DNA of 64,000 nucleotides from Actinomycetales bacterium (GCA_015655375.1 JAATFD010000005.1:1-64000); one strand, 5' to 3'; positions 8,407 through 17,894 are shown, counted from the first letter of the stretch. Notes: generated by a model not told the origin, from the letters alone. Translations and numbers: made by a program.

Positions 8407-9211
8407 GAGGTGATGGCCTTTCTTGGCATGTTCTTCCCTGGGGAAGCTCGGCTTCAATACTGTAACACGCTCAAAGATGAAGAGCTATGCCTTCTTTCAC
8501 TCACCGGATCAGTTTCCACCATCCATCCACCGAATTTCCTTCACATAACAAGCCCCGGCGAGACGGTCAGTTAGCAACTCGGTCACACATATCAACAAGC
8601 TGCACTGCGCGGAATTTTAAGGTCCCGACACGGATGAGCAGAATTCGTGGGATTTCTACAGGAATTCATCAGAAATCATATGGTGAACGATCTCCGTCGG
8701 CCACGTCGTCTGCGAGAAAACATGTGCACCGCTCTGTTCTCTGACACATGTGGAGGCGGCAAGCGGTCGCCGTCATCGTCGACCGCTGACTGAGTGTGCA
8801 GAATTCGGCAACATCCGGCCGATATGTCATGCCCTCCGGGCAAGCGCACTCGCTCACTGGGTGCAGCCTCCCTCGAGTCCGAGCATGACTGGGCCGCGTT
8901 TACATCTCAGTGATGCGGACGCAGACCCTCCGAGAACGGCGCATATCGAATTCCTCCGAATGATGGCGAAGGTCTTGGATCTCACGATCGCTATCCATGC
9001 CGAGCAACAACCTTGACGAATCGCGACAAGATGTGATTCAGGGGTCATTCAGGGGAGCCCCCGATGTCGAACGAGTCACCACCCGGCACAATGGACAAGG
9101 CTCTGACGGGCGCAGACGCGTGCACCACGCGTCTGCGCCCCTGCAATATGGGATGCCAGATCCGATGCACCACATGAAGTCAGAATTCTCGACGGGAAAG
9201 AAGGGGGATCG
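8407..9211. other. 805-base gene-less, relatively AT-rich stretch between lsr2 and the DedA gene
   Basis: Divergent intergenic region. The first 350 bases are visibly richer in A/T than the rest of the window. A perfect 14-bp hairpin (GGGCGCAGACGCGT at 9108-9121 and its complement at 9127-9140) sits 70 bases before the DedA gene without a T-run. Short open frames occur on both strands but none resembles a known protein. Confidence 0.5.
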
Positions 9212-9853
9212 GTGAGCCAGCTCTCATCCGTGCTTGGGTTGTTCGAGGGATGGATTCTTTCTCTGACCCATTCGGTCCTCGCACTTCCGATCCTGGCCGT
9301 GTTGTGCTGGGGCGATGGATTCTTTCCCCCTTTACCGGCCGGCACCTTCATCTCAGCACTGGGAGCGACATCGGCCTCGGGCCACAGTGGCTTGACGGTC
9401 CGCGTGACCACCATCATTGTCATTGCCGCCTGTGCGGCTCTCTTGGGCGACCTCACGATGGTCGCCATCGGTCGACGAATCGGAGTGACGGGAAATTCGC
9501 GTTTCGCCGTTGCTGCCCGCTCGGTCCTCTCCCGTCTTGATTCCCACTGGTCGGTGATTCTGTCAACCTCGCGCTTCATCCCCGTTGTCCGCACCGCGAT
9601 CTTCCTCGCAGCGGGAGCGCGCCGGATTCCCCTGCCCCGAATCCTCATTCTCGACGGTGCCGCCGCCCTGACCTGGGCCACCATCTATGCCCTGTCCGGT
9701 CTGATGGGAGGGAGCCTGACGAACAGCCCGCTGCTCAGCCTCGTCGTCGGGATCGTGGCAGGAGCAATGATCGGAACATTGATCGGCCTCGTGGCCGACC
9801 GCCTCCAGCGGCGAAGGACCCCGGTCGCGCCTCCAGACTCCGGGAACAACTGA
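9212..9853 (+). CDS. DedA / SNARE-associated-Golgi-type membrane protein
   Basis: A 213-residue integral membrane protein of the DedA family, whose members flip polyprenyl- or phospholipid carriers and support envelope homeostasis. Visible marks are an N-terminal PALPILAVLCWGDGFFPPLPAG-like segment, GDLTMVAIGRRIG, and the RFIPVVRTAIFLAAGA motif, which corresponds to the conserved RFxPxxRxxxxxxAG signature. Several hydrophobic stretches follow, with a basic C terminus. The GTG at 9212 has AAGAAGGGGG upstream. It is followed by the divergently themed monooxygenase module, with a promoter in between. Confidence 0.85.
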   Translation: MSQLSSVLGLFEGWILSLTHSVLALPILAVLCWGDGFFPPLPAGTFISALGATSASGHSGLTVRVTTIIVIAACAALLGDLTMVAIGRRIGVTGNSRFAVAARSVLSRLDSHWSVILSTSRFIPVVRTAIFLAAGARRIPLPRILILDGAAALTWATIYALSGLMGGSLTNSPLLSLVVGIVAGAMIGTLIGLVADRLQRRRTPVAPPDSGNN

Positions 9854-9897
9854 CGACTCCCCGGAACTTGAGCGCCGATCCTTCTCTCAAAATCGCC

Positions 9898-9926
9898 TTG
9901 ACAGATAGTTGAATTCTGTAATACTT
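9898..9926 (+). promoter_or_regulatory. Putative sigma-A-type promoter of the luciferase-like module
   Basis: TTGACA (9898-9903) is a perfect -35. Downstream are TAATAC at 15-bp spacing or ATACTT at 17-bp spacing. The start codon lies about 50 bases further. TTGA occurs twice around this box and could be part of a MarR operator. Confidence 0.5.
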
Positions 9927-9978
9927 GAGGTCATTGACAGCCGGCCTCCCGGACCGGCCACGGACCCCAGGAGCCCCC

Positions 9979-11385
9979 ATGCAATTCGGAATCTTCAGCG
10001 TCTCGGACGAGACCACCGATCCAGTGAGCGGACACACACCCGACGACGCCGAGCGACTCGCCGCCGAGCTGACGATCGCCACACACGCAGAGGAAGTGGG
10101 TCTCGACGTCTTCGCCATCGGCGAGCACCACAACCCGCCCTTCTTCTCCTCATCTCCCACGACCACGCTGGCGCGCATCGCCGGAGCGACCACGACGCTC
10201 AAGGTGTCGACCTCGACGACGCTGATCACCACGAACGATCCTGTCAAGATCGCGGAAGACCACGCGATGCTGCAGTACATGTCGGAAGGCCGCAGCGACC
10301 TGATGATGGGACGCGGCAACACCGGTCCCGTCTACCCGTGGTTCGGACGGGACATCCGCGAGGGCATTCCGCTGGCCATCGAGAACTATGCACTGTTGCG
10401 CCGCCTGTGGGACGAGGAAATCGTCACCTGGCAGGGCAAGCACCGCACTCCGTTGCGCGGATTCACCTCGATCCCCCGGCCTCTCGACGGGATTCCCCCC
10501 TTCGTCTGGCACGGCTCGATCCGCTCCCCCGAAATCGCCGAGCAAGCCGCCTACTACGGCGACGGCTTCTTCCACAACAACATCTTCTGGCCGGCCGAGC
10601 ACACTCAGCGCATGGTCGCCCTGTACCGCGAGCGCTACGAGCACCACGGCCACGGCCCAGCCAAGACCGCGATCGTCGGACTCGGCGGGCAAGTCTTCAT
10701 GCGCCGCAACTCCCAGGATGCCGTCCACGAGTTCCGCCCCTACTTCGACAATGCCCCCGTCTACGGCCATGGTCCCTCCCTGGAGGAATTCACCGAGATG
10801 ACACCATTGACGGTCGGCTCGCCCCAGCAGGTCATCGACCGCACGCTCGGCTTCCGCGACTATGTTGGGGACTACCAGCGCCAACTCTTCCTGCTCGACC
10901 ACGCTGGTCTTCCGCTCAAGACGGTTCTCGAACAGATCGACTTCCTCGGGGAAATCGTGCCGGTCATGCGTCGCGAATTCGATGCGCTGCGCGACCCGGA
11001 GGTCCCCTCCGACCCCCCGACCCACGCCTCCCTGCTTGCTGCACGCGATGGCGAGAGCGCGGTGTCGCGGATGACCGTCGAACTGCGACGCGGCACCGAG
11101 ACACTCGCCGAGGTCCATGCCGCAGCCTCCGCCGGGACCACGAACAGCACCGCCCCCTCGTCGCCGATCTCCGGTGAGGCCAACACCCAGCACCGGGACC
11201 ATACGGCCTTCGCCACAGCCGGGGACGAGGCCTTTGGATCGGGCGACGGGTTCGGAGTGCGTGTCGCGTCATCGACGCAAGACTCTGTCACTGGAGCGTC
11301 GTTCTACCCCCAGCAGGCCAGCGACGAGGAGGCAGTCGGTCACGCTGATTCCCTGCTCGACACCGCAGAGTCCCGGACGGACTGA
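9979..11385 (+). CDS. CE1758-type FMN-dependent luciferase-like monooxygenase
   Basis: A 468-residue member of the bacterial luciferase-like flavin monooxygenase fold, closest in character to the corynebacterial CE1758 group. Family segments are EVGLDVFAIGEHHNPPFFSSS, GATTTLKVSTSTTLI, DLMMGRGNTGPVYPWFGRD and a GGQVFMRRNSQDAVHEFRPYF stretch. The first 350 residues form the barrel; the last 100 are Ala/Thr/Ser-rich and probably disordered. The ATG at 9979 has CCAGGAG upstream. It forms a unit with the FMN reductase and MarR regulator that follow, so reduced FMN is probably supplied in cis. The substrate is unknown. Confidence 0.85.
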   Translation: MQFGIFSVSDETTDPVSGHTPDDAERLAAELTIATHAEEVGLDVFAIGEHHNPPFFSSSPTTTLARIAGATTTLKVSTSTTLITTNDPVKIAEDHAMLQYMSEGRSDLMMGRGNTGPVYPWFGRDIREGIPLAIENYALLRRLWDEEIVTWQGKHRTPLRGFTSIPRPLDGIPPFVWHGSIRSPEIAEQAAYYGDGFFHNNIFWPAEHTQRMVALYRERYEHHGHGPAKTAIVGLGGQVFMRRNSQDAVHEFRPYFDNAPVYGHGPSLEEFTEMTPLTVGSPQQVIDRTLGFRDYVGDYQRQLFLLDHAGLPLKTVLEQIDFLGEIVPVMRREFDALRDPEVPSDPPTHASLLAARDGESAVSRMTVELRRGTETLAEVHAAASAGTTNSTAPSSPISGEANTQHRDHTAFATAGDEAFGSGDGFGVRVASSTQDSVTGASFYPQQASDEEAVGHADSLLDTAESRTD

Positions 11386-11451
11386 TTTTCTCTGATCCGG
11401 GGCACGGTCCGGACTCGTTCCCCGGATCGTCCTCGTGGAAGGATCACGACC

Positions 11452-12174
11452 ATGACCCGAATCGTCATCATCAACGCCGGAATGTCCGAGGACTCGGCAA
11501 CGGCCAGACTGGGGCACGCTGTTGACGACGGCCTGCGAGCGGAGGCCCGCACCCGGCTCGCGACCACCGACGCCGACGACCTCACCATCGACTGGGTCGA
11601 CCTGCGTCCCCTCGCACGCGACATCATCGACAACATCACGACCGGCTTCCCAAGCCCGACCCTGGGTCGCGCCCTGTCTGCGGTGCACACCGCCGACGCC
11701 CTCGTCGCGCTGACACCCGTGTACCAGGCTTCCTACTCCGGCCTCTTCAAATCCTTCATCGACATCATGGAGGAGGGCTCCCTGGCCGGCACGCCCGTTC
11801 TGCTCGGCGCCACCGGAGGGTCGCCCCGGCACTCCCTCGTCACCGAGGTCGCACTGCGCCCGCTGTTCATCTACCTCCGTACCGATCCCGTGCCGACCGC
11901 CATCTACGCCGCCACCGAGGACTGGGGTGCGGCCGCGAACGACTCCGACGGAACCGCGGGCTCCCGCCTCGAACGCCGGATCCGGCGCGCGGCCCGGGAA
12001 CTGCTCGGACGCCTGTCGCCCTCGGGCTCTCGACCGCAGGAGAACCGTCCTGGCAACGGGGGGACCGCCTCGGAGTGGGACCCCTCATTGGTTGCCGGTC
12101 CCTCCAGCGCCGCGGACGCCTACCCGGGCTTCACGGACTTCGAGACGCTGATGGCGCGCGGAGGCCTCCAATGA
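11452..12174 (+). CDS. NADPH-dependent FMN reductase, CE1759 type
   Basis: A flavodoxin-like reductase of 240 aa expected to provide FMNH2 to the upstream monooxygenase. The fold is seen in TRIVIINAGMSEDSATARLG (phosphate-binding loop), VALTPVYQASYSGLFKSFID (flavin ring contact) and VLLGATGGSPRHSL. The C-terminal 60 residues are low-complexity. The start at 11452 is preceded by GGAAGGATCACG. Its stop overlaps the start of the MarR gene (ATGA), so the two are translationally coupled. Confidence 0.85.
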   Translation: MTRIVIINAGMSEDSATARLGHAVDDGLRAEARTRLATTDADDLTIDWVDLRPLARDIIDNITTGFPSPTLGRALSAVHTADALVALTPVYQASYSGLFKSFIDIMEEGSLAGTPVLLGATGGSPRHSLVTEVALRPLFIYLRTDPVPTAIYAATEDWGAAANDSDGTAGSRLERRIRRAARELLGRLSPSGSRPQENRPGNGGTASEWDPSLVAGPSSAADAYPGFTDFETLMARGGLQ

Positions 12175-12623
12175 GTCCCGCCGTCCGTCGGGGCGTCGCC
12201 TGGGAGACCTCCTTCACGACGACCTCGCGCCTGTCGACGCGCATTGAGCACGAGCTCAAGGCAGCGTGTTCGCTCAGCCTGCCCGAGTACAACGTCCTCC
12301 TGCAGGTCTCCCGTGCGGGAGACAAGGGGATCCGCCCCTCCTCGCTCGCCCACGAGGCCGTCTTCAGCCCTTCGCGGCTGACGCACACCCTGCACCGTCT
12401 CGGCGACCGTGGTCTGTTGGAGCGTCGGGAATGCCCGACCGACGCCCGAGGCGGAGTCGTCCTGCTCACCGACGAAGGCGCTCACGCATTCGTAGAGGCG
12501 GCGGAGGTCCATCGTCGCCTCGTGCGACGCCTGGTCCTGGAGGGAATGACGCCCGAGGAATCCGAGGTCCTCGACCGTGTCTTCACCCGCATCGCACACC
12601 GGCTCGCAGCAGAGACCGACTGA
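12171..12623 (+). CDS. MarR-family transcriptional regulator
   Basis: A 150-residue winged-helix regulator. The DNA-binding core runs from LPEYNVLLQVSRA through SRLTHTLHRLGDRGLLERRECPTDARGG, which contains the recognition helix and the wing with the typical DxR. It is the third gene of the monooxygenase/FMN-reductase unit and probably controls it from the promoter at about 9900. MarR proteins usually respond to phenolic or oxidative ligands; the effector here is unknown. Confidence 0.9.
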   Translation: MSPAVRRGVAWETSFTTTSRLSTRIEHELKAACSLSLPEYNVLLQVSRAGDKGIRPSSLAHEAVFSPSRLTHTLHRLGDRGLLERRECPTDARGGVVLLTDEGAHAFVEAAEVHRRLVRRLVLEGMTPEESEVLDRVFTRIAHRLAAETD

Positions 12624-12703
12624 CTGACCCTTTTTCCGCTGACACCACCACGTGCTGCACTCGCGCGTCCTCGACACCGGGGATCGGGTGAGCGGGATCC
12701 CTC

Positions 12704-13315
12704 TCACTTGGTGGCCGCGAGGGCATCCTTCCCGAAGGTGAAGGCGCGCCCCAGAGCAATGACGCCCAGGACGACCAAGGCGACACCGGTGAAGATCATC
12801 AGGTAGACGGCGGACCACCTTGGCACAACGAGGACGGAAATGCCGGCCAGGACCGAAATGATGCCGGAGAAGATCGCCCAGCCCTGCGACGCCGCAAGTC
12901 CGGATTCCATGAGCGCGAGGATGCCTTCCGAAATCCATGCGGCGCCCACGAAGAAAGTGATGACGATCAACAGCGTCCCACCTGCCAACGCGGAATTGCG
13001 GAGCATGAACACGCCACCGAACAGATAGATGATCGCGACAAAGACGTTGAGAACACGCCACCCGCCAGACAATGAACGCGCCTGAATCGCCACGCCCACG
13101 CGCACGATTGCATCCACGATGAAATAGATGCCGAGAACGATCGCTGCGACTTGGAGAGTCTTCCCAGGCCACACCAGCAAGGCGATACCGAGAACGACTC
13201 CGACGATTCCCAGCACGCCAAGCAGAGCCCTGACGGAGCTGATCGCCGACCTGGTCAGCCGACGGGCGTCGAGCAATAAAGGATCGACGAACTCCTCCGG
13301 AATAGAACTGCTCAT
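12704..13315 (-). CDS. HdeD-like membrane protein (DUF308)
   Basis: A 203-residue protein with six predicted membrane helices, rich in Gly, Ile, Leu and Val. It shows the repeated GIALLVWPGKTLQVAAIVLGIYFIVDAIVRV pattern that defines HdeD/DUF308 proteins. In enterobacteria HdeD is tied to acid resistance; in actinobacteria the role is unproven. The ATG at 13315 has GGAAAGGA upstream; the frame is open to 13360 but those residues are not family-like. It is transcribed divergently from the ClC gene. Confidence 0.82.
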   Translation of the reverse strand: MSSSIPEEFVDPLLLDARRLTRSAISSVRALLGVLGIVGVVLGIALLVWPGKTLQVAAIVLGIYFIVDAIVRVGVAIQARSLSGGWRVLNVFVAIIYLFGGVFMLRNSALAGGTLLIVITFFVGAAWISEGILALMESGLAASQGWAIFSGIISVLAGISVLVVPRWSAVYLMIFTGVALVVLGVIALGRAFTFGKDALAATK

Positions 13316-13508
13316 GGTGTTCCTTTCCGCGATTGGACGCATGTGCCGTCTTCGGTGCACTCGAGGGACATATTCGACGTTAGGTGTCGGGCAGGCGCGC
13401 CGTCACGATTATCTCAGGTTTGTTCCCGTACGCGACAGTGAAATGCTTGGTCATTCTGAATCTTCCTGGTCATTCGCACCCGAGGCAATCACGCCGTAGC
13501 GTTGGGCC

Positions 13509-14753
13509 ATGGCCTCCTCGTGCGCCACCACAACGTCCCTATGGCGCTTCCCCAGCGCGGTCGTCCTGACAGGACTCGCCGCAGGCGTCACCGGATGGGT
13601 GTTCTCGCACCTCCTCCACGTCGTCGAGCGACTCGCGTTCGGCCTGACATCGGGAGTTTTCCTGCAGGCCGTCGAGGATGCTCCACCATGGAGAAGAGTC
13701 ATGGTGCTGATGTTGGCAGGCCTGATCGGAGGCTTCTCCTGGTTCCTCCTGCGCCGAGGAGGACGGGCTCCCGTCTCCGTCGTGGACGCCGTCAAGGGCT
13801 GGCGCATGCCCCTGCTCGCCACCTTCTGGCATTCGACGACACAGGTCGTCATTGTCGGCCTGGGCGCCTCGATCGGACGCGAGGTCGCACCCCGCGAGAT
13901 GAGTGCCGCGCTGTCGGGCCTCGCCGCCGACCGGCTGGGGCTGAGCATCGAGGATCGCAGAATCATCGTCGCCTGCGGCGCCGGCGCGGGGCTCGCCGCT
14001 GTCTACTCGATTCCGCTATCGGGCGCGGTCTTCGCACTCGAGGTTCTCCTTGGCAAGCTGTCACCCCGTGCGGTGTGGCCGGCGTTGGCGGTCTCCGGCA
14101 TCGCCGTCCTCGTTGCCCACGGATGGGACCGCGGCGAGCCCTTCTACACGGTTCCCGACCTGACGCCGACGGCCTCACTGGTCGTGTGGGCGCTGATCGT
14201 CGGGCCGATGATCGGTGCGCTCGGCCATTGGTTCAACCGCCTCGTCGTGCGCTGCGAACACGCCCGCCCCACCGACGGATGGCTTCTCGTGTGGATGCCG
14301 CTGACCTTCACCGCGATCGGCGCGCTCTCGATCATCGTTCCGAGCATCCTCGGCAATGGACAATCAACCGCACAGAGCGCCTTCGACGCGACGGCGATCG
14401 CTCCGCTGGCCGCGATCGTTGCGGCCAAGGCGGTCGCGACGCTGCTGACGATCCGCTCCGGAGCATGGGGCGGGACGCTGACGCCCGGGCTCGCTCTGGG
14501 CGCCGGGCTCGGGGCGCTCACCGGACTGGCATGGTCGATGATGTGGCCGGGGACTGCGGTCGCGGCCTTCGCCTTCATCGGCGCGGCAGTCTTCCTCGGG
14601 ACCTCGATGCACGCGCCTTTCACGGCGCTCGTCCTGCTTCTCGAGTTCACCCATCAGGGATCGAGCGTCCTCGTGCCCACCGTCCTCGCAATCGGTGGCG
14701 CGACCGCGGTGGTGACGTGGTTGAGGCGGCGCGAGACCCGGGCGCGCGAATGA
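13509..14753 (+). CDS. ClC-type chloride channel / H+-Cl- exchanger family protein
   Basis: A 414-residue polytopic protein. Signature regions are GLGASIGREVAPREMSAA (the GREGP-like filter loop, here REVAP), GAGAGLAAVYSIPLSGAVFALEV (the GSGIP/GxFxP-type helix) and SGAWGGTLTPGLALGAGLG. It is shorter than the E. coli ClC proteins (about 470) and lacks a C-terminal CBS domain. The filter sequence differs from the classic GREGP, so anion specificity could differ; fluoride or nitrate handling is conceivable. The start shown gives the longest membrane-compatible N terminus; the ribosome-binding site is weak. Confidence 0.82.
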   Translation: MASSCATTTSLWRFPSAVVLTGLAAGVTGWVFSHLLHVVERLAFGLTSGVFLQAVEDAPPWRRVMVLMLAGLIGGFSWFLLRRGGRAPVSVVDAVKGWRMPLLATFWHSTTQVVIVGLGASIGREVAPREMSAALSGLAADRLGLSIEDRRIIVACGAGAGLAAVYSIPLSGAVFALEVLLGKLSPRAVWPALAVSGIAVLVAHGWDRGEPFYTVPDLTPTASLVVWALIVGPMIGALGHWFNRLVVRCEHARPTDGWLLVWMPLTFTAIGALSIIVPSILGNGQSTAQSAFDATAIAPLAAIVAAKAVATLLTIRSGAWGGTLTPGLALGAGLGALTGLAWSMMWPGTAVAAFAFIGAAVFLGTSMHAPFTALVLLLEFTHQGSSVLVPTVLAIGGATAVVTWLRRRETRARE

Positions 14754-14769
14754 GTCCCGGCCGGGCATG

Positions 14770-14818
14770 ACATCGGGCCGTGCCAGGTGAGTGGATCACG
14801 CCCGGTGCGGCCCGATGT
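14770..14818. terminator. Bidirectional hairpin between ClC gene and ybdD
   Basis: An 11-bp inverted repeat (ACATCGGGCCG at 14770-14780, complement at 14808-14818) with a 27-base loop, between two convergent genes. Confidence 0.5.
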
Positions 14819-14846
14819 CTGAGAGATTATGATCGGCGCCCGCCTC

Positions 14847-15122
14847 TCAGCAGCATCCTGACGAGACGTTCGACTCGTCGAAGTCGGCACGAGCACGCCA
14901 GAACTGACGCTCCGTCATCGGCTCGTGGTCGGGATGTTCGCGGCGATGCCGCTCGACGTAGCGCTCGTAGGCGGACTCCCCCGTGAAGTCCCGCCACAGG
15001 ACACGTCCGTTGGCCAGGACTGACCGGGCGCGCGCCCATTCCCGGGCCAGACGAGGCGGGCGCGCGGGGGTTTCCTCGTCATGCGCGACGAGGAAACCCC
15101 CCTGGATCCGCTCAACACTCAT
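14847..15122 (-). CDS. YbdD/YjiX-family small protein, CstA partner
   Basis: A 91-residue soluble protein of the YbdD/YjiX (DUF466) family. The core ANGRVLWRDFTGESAYERYVERHRREHPD, MTERQFWRARAD and the C-terminal CC end are characteristic. In E. coli the homologues are encoded directly after the pyruvate transporters CstA or BtsT and are needed for their activity. The same arrangement occurs here: its ATG lies one base after the cstA stop (TGACATG), so the two are translationally coupled. Confidence 0.9.
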   Translation of the reverse strand: MSVERIQGGFLVAHDEETPARPPRLAREWARARSVLANGRVLWRDFTGESAYERYVERHRREHPDHEPMTERQFWRARADFDESNVSSGCC

Positions 15123-15123
15123 G

Positions 15124-17490
15124 TCAGTGCGCGTCCTCGGACTTGTGGCCCGCGATCAGGGCCGGATCCCCGACGACCGCGTACTCGGCGACGAGCTTCT
15201 TGTCGAGTGTCGAGGCGACGAGCGTACCGGGCGCGTAGAAGTTCGACTCCTGGAACGCGTCCTCCGAGGTCGTCGTGTCGTGCGTCTGCAGGGTCCGGAT
15301 GATCCGGACCAGAGCGCAGACGATGACAAAGGCGACCGCCACGAGGAACACCGCCGACAGAGTGCCCTGGATGAAGGTGTTGCGGATGATCGCATTCTGT
15401 GCGCCGATCTTCTCCGGATCGGTCAGGGTCGGCAACAGGGCCTTGGCGTCCCGCCACTGCTGGAAATAGCCGAGCTTGGGGTCCGTCGAGAAGATCTTCT
15501 GCCACGACGCCGTGAAGGTCACTGCCGTATCGAAAAGGAACGGCACCAACGGGATCCACGTGTACTTCGTGTAGCCCTTTCGGATGACCACGACAAGGCA
15601 CAGCAACAGGGCGACCGCCGCGATCAACTGGTTCGCGATGCCGAAGAGCGGATAGAGCGTCTGGATGCCGCCCCGCGGATCGGTCACGCCCATGAGGAGC
15701 AGAGACCCCCAGGCGGCCACGACGATGGCCGTCGATGCCCAGGCACCGATTCTCCAGGACGGATCCTTGAACTTTGGGATCACGTTGCCAATCGCGTCGG
15801 AGAGCTGGAAGCGCGCCACACGGGTGACGGCATCGACGGCGGAAAGGATGAACAGTGCCTCGAACATGATCGCGAAGTGGTACCAGAAGCCCATCATTGC
15901 TCGCCCTCCTCCGATCTGGTGGAGGATGTGGGCCATGCCGACCGACAGCGTCGGCGCGCCGCCGGTGCGGGAGACGATCGAGGGCTCGCCGACATCGGAG
16001 GCGACCTGCTTGAGCGCATCTGCACCCGTGTAGGTCTTCTCATTGCCGTTCTCGTCCCAAGAATCCCAACTCGGGATCAGCTTGTCGCCATGGACGTCCG
16101 TGACACCCAGGTTGGAGACAGCGGCAGCCGTGATCTCCTCGCGGTCCTGCGTGGTGTCCGTGACCGAGGTGGTGGCCAGGGTGTTGGCTGTCGCCTCGGA
16201 GACGTTCATCGAGAAGTAGACACCAGGGTTCAGGGAGACGGCCGCCGCCAGCGCCATGATCGCGACGAAAGACTCCATGAGCATCCCGCCGTAGCCGATC
16301 ATGCGGGTCTGGGTCTCCTTCTGGATCATCTTCGGGGTGGTGCCCGAGGCGACGGTCGCATGCATGCCGGACAGGGCGCCACAGGCGATCGTGATGAAGA
16401 GGAAGGGGAAGAGCTTACCCGCGAAAACCGGTCCGTCGGTGTTGGAGGCGAACTCGGTGATGGCGGGCATCTGGACGAGGGGACGCACGATGATGATGCC
16501 GAGCGCCAGGATGACGATCGTGCCGACCTTCATGAAGGTCGAGAGGTAGTCACGCGGGGTCAACAGAACCCACACGGGCAGCACGGCGGCGAAGAAGCCG
16601 TAGATGATCATCGCCCACACCAGCGCCGTCGGCGAGAGGTGGAAGAAGTGACCGATGCTCGACTCGGCGACCCACCGACCGGCGATGATGACGACGATCA
16701 GGGCCGTGCACCCGACGATCGAGACCTGTGTGATCTTGCCGGGAGTGACATAGCGCAGCCACAGGCCCATGCAGATCGCGATCGGGATCGTGCAGCCTAC
16801 GGAGAAGACGCCCCAGGGGGACGAGGCAAGCGCGTTGACGCAAATCATCGCCAACACGGCGAGGACGATCATCAGCATGACGAGAACGACGATCGCCGCG
16901 ACAGTGCCACCGATCTTGCCGATCTCGTCAATGGCCATCTGGCCGAGCGAGCGGCCCCCGCGACGCATCGAGAAGAAGAGGACGAGCATATCCTGGACCG
17001 CCCCGGCCAGGACGACGCCCAGGATGATCCACAGTGTGCCCGGCAGATAGCCCATCTGGGAGGCAAGAATCGGGCCGACCAGAGGACCGGCGCCAGCGAT
17101 CGCCGCGAAATGGTGACCGTAAAGGACCACTCGGTTCGTCGGATCGAAGTCCTTAGCGTTGTTGACGCGCTCGGAGGGCGTCGCGTTGCGGTCGTCGGGA
17201 CGCATGATCTTGCGCTGAATGTATAGGGCATAGAAGCGGTAAGCGATGGCATAGGTCGCGACTGCGGTGATGACGAACCAAATGGTGTTGACGTTCTCCC
17301 CGCGGACGATCGCCAGCATCGTCCAGCCGAGAACGCCGAGCGCCGTGATGATCACCCACACAACGATCTTCCAGGGGGTCCAACGGGTGTGGGGCTTCAC
17401 CCCCACGGGCACGCCGTGTTTATTGCGGATGATGAGCTTCTCCTCCTCCGGCGTGTAGGAGGGAAGGTCGGTGACAGGAGACTCAGCCAT
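15124..17490 (-). CDS. cstA: CstA-type pyruvate / peptide transporter
   Basis: A 788-residue polytopic membrane protein of the CstA family, which imports pyruvate by proton symport under carbon limitation. Diagnostic stretches are GHHFAAIAGAGPLVGPILA near the N terminus and SGTTPKMIQKE in the middle. LFILSAVDAVTRVARFQ follows, then a GIANQLIAAVALLLCLV helix near the C terminus. An extra hydrophilic loop of about 100 residues (TTSVTDTTQDREE to SIVSRTGG) is inserted before the GMAHILHQIGGG segment. The ATG at 17490 is taken because an extension to 17568 is not hydrophobic or conserved. Forms an operon with the downstream ybdD-like gene. Confidence 0.93.
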   Translation of the reverse strand: MAESPVTDLPSYTPEEEKLIIRNKHGVPVGVKPHTRWTPWKIVVWVIITALGVLGWTMLAIVRGENVNTIWFVITAVATYAIAYRFYALYIQRKIMRPDDRNATPSERVNNAKDFDPTNRVVLYGHHFAAIAGAGPLVGPILASQMGYLPGTLWIILGVVLAGAVQDMLVLFFSMRRGGRSLGQMAIDEIGKIGGTVAAIVVLVMLMIVLAVLAMICVNALASSPWGVFSVGCTIPIAICMGLWLRYVTPGKITQVSIVGCTALIVVIIAGRWVAESSIGHFFHLSPTALVWAMIIYGFFAAVLPVWVLLTPRDYLSTFMKVGTIVILALGIIIVRPLVQMPAITEFASNTDGPVFAGKLFPFLFITIACGALSGMHATVASGTTPKMIQKETQTRMIGYGGMLMESFVAIMALAAAVSLNPGVYFSMNVSEATANTLATTSVTDTTQDREEITAAAVSNLGVTDVHGDKLIPSWDSWDENGNEKTYTGADALKQVASDVGEPSIVSRTGGAPTLSVGMAHILHQIGGGRAMMGFWYHFAIMFEALFILSAVDAVTRVARFQLSDAIGNVIPKFKDPSWRIGAWASTAIVVAAWGSLLLMGVTDPRGGIQTLYPLFGIANQLIAAVALLLCLVVVIRKGYTKYTWIPLVPFLFDTAVTFTASWQKIFSTDPKLGYFQQWRDAKALLPTLTDPEKIGAQNAIIRNTFIQGTLSAVFLVAVAFVIVCALVRIIRTLQTHDTTTSEDAFQESNFYAPGTLVASTLDKKLVAEYAVVGDPALIAGHKSEDAH

Positions 17491-17894
17491 GAGGTGCTCA
17501 CTAATGTCGGGTGGACAGGACAGGTGACAGGATGACGACCGCCACGGGTTGCCCGCGCCGGCCCTCACTGGTCACTGTAGGTGGGAGCTTCGTCGCGTGG
17601 GGCGAAACAGGCGAGTTCAAACGCCTTCACGACATCGGCGCCGCCCTGTTCCCTCGATCGGATCGGCGATGAGAAGGGACGATCGTCCGTGAGCCGCGGT
17701 GCCCCCCTCTCATCCCTGCCTTCGGCTTTCGCCTCTGCTGCCTCTCCCGCGAGTCCTGTCTGTCGGGGTCGAGACGCGTTGATTCGTGGCAGGAGCATGG
17801 TCGGGGTGGCATTGCCCCCCGCCCTCGTCGATAAGCGCACCCGTACGAGTCTGACGACAAGGTGGGGGCCCGGGCCGCGCCCTCGTCAACAACC
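17491..17894. other. 404-base gene-less stretch upstream of cstA
   Basis: Lies between the aldo/keto reductase stop and the cstA start, both on the minus strand. It holds copy B of the interspersed repeat (17769-17822) and presumably the cstA promoter. No coding similarity is visible. Confidence 0.55.
17769..17822. repeat. Interspersed repeat, copy B
   Basis: Second copy of the element described at 6815-6870, in the same orientation. It shares TCGAGACGCGTT and, 31 bases on, GTCGGGGTGGC, but the downstream hairpin is imperfect. Confidence 0.5.

Noticed and set aside
14983-17226. Plus-strand open frame of 747 codons opposite cstA
   Set aside because: Same reason: composition is typical of the antisense frame of a GC-rich gene, while cstA on the other strand is clear.
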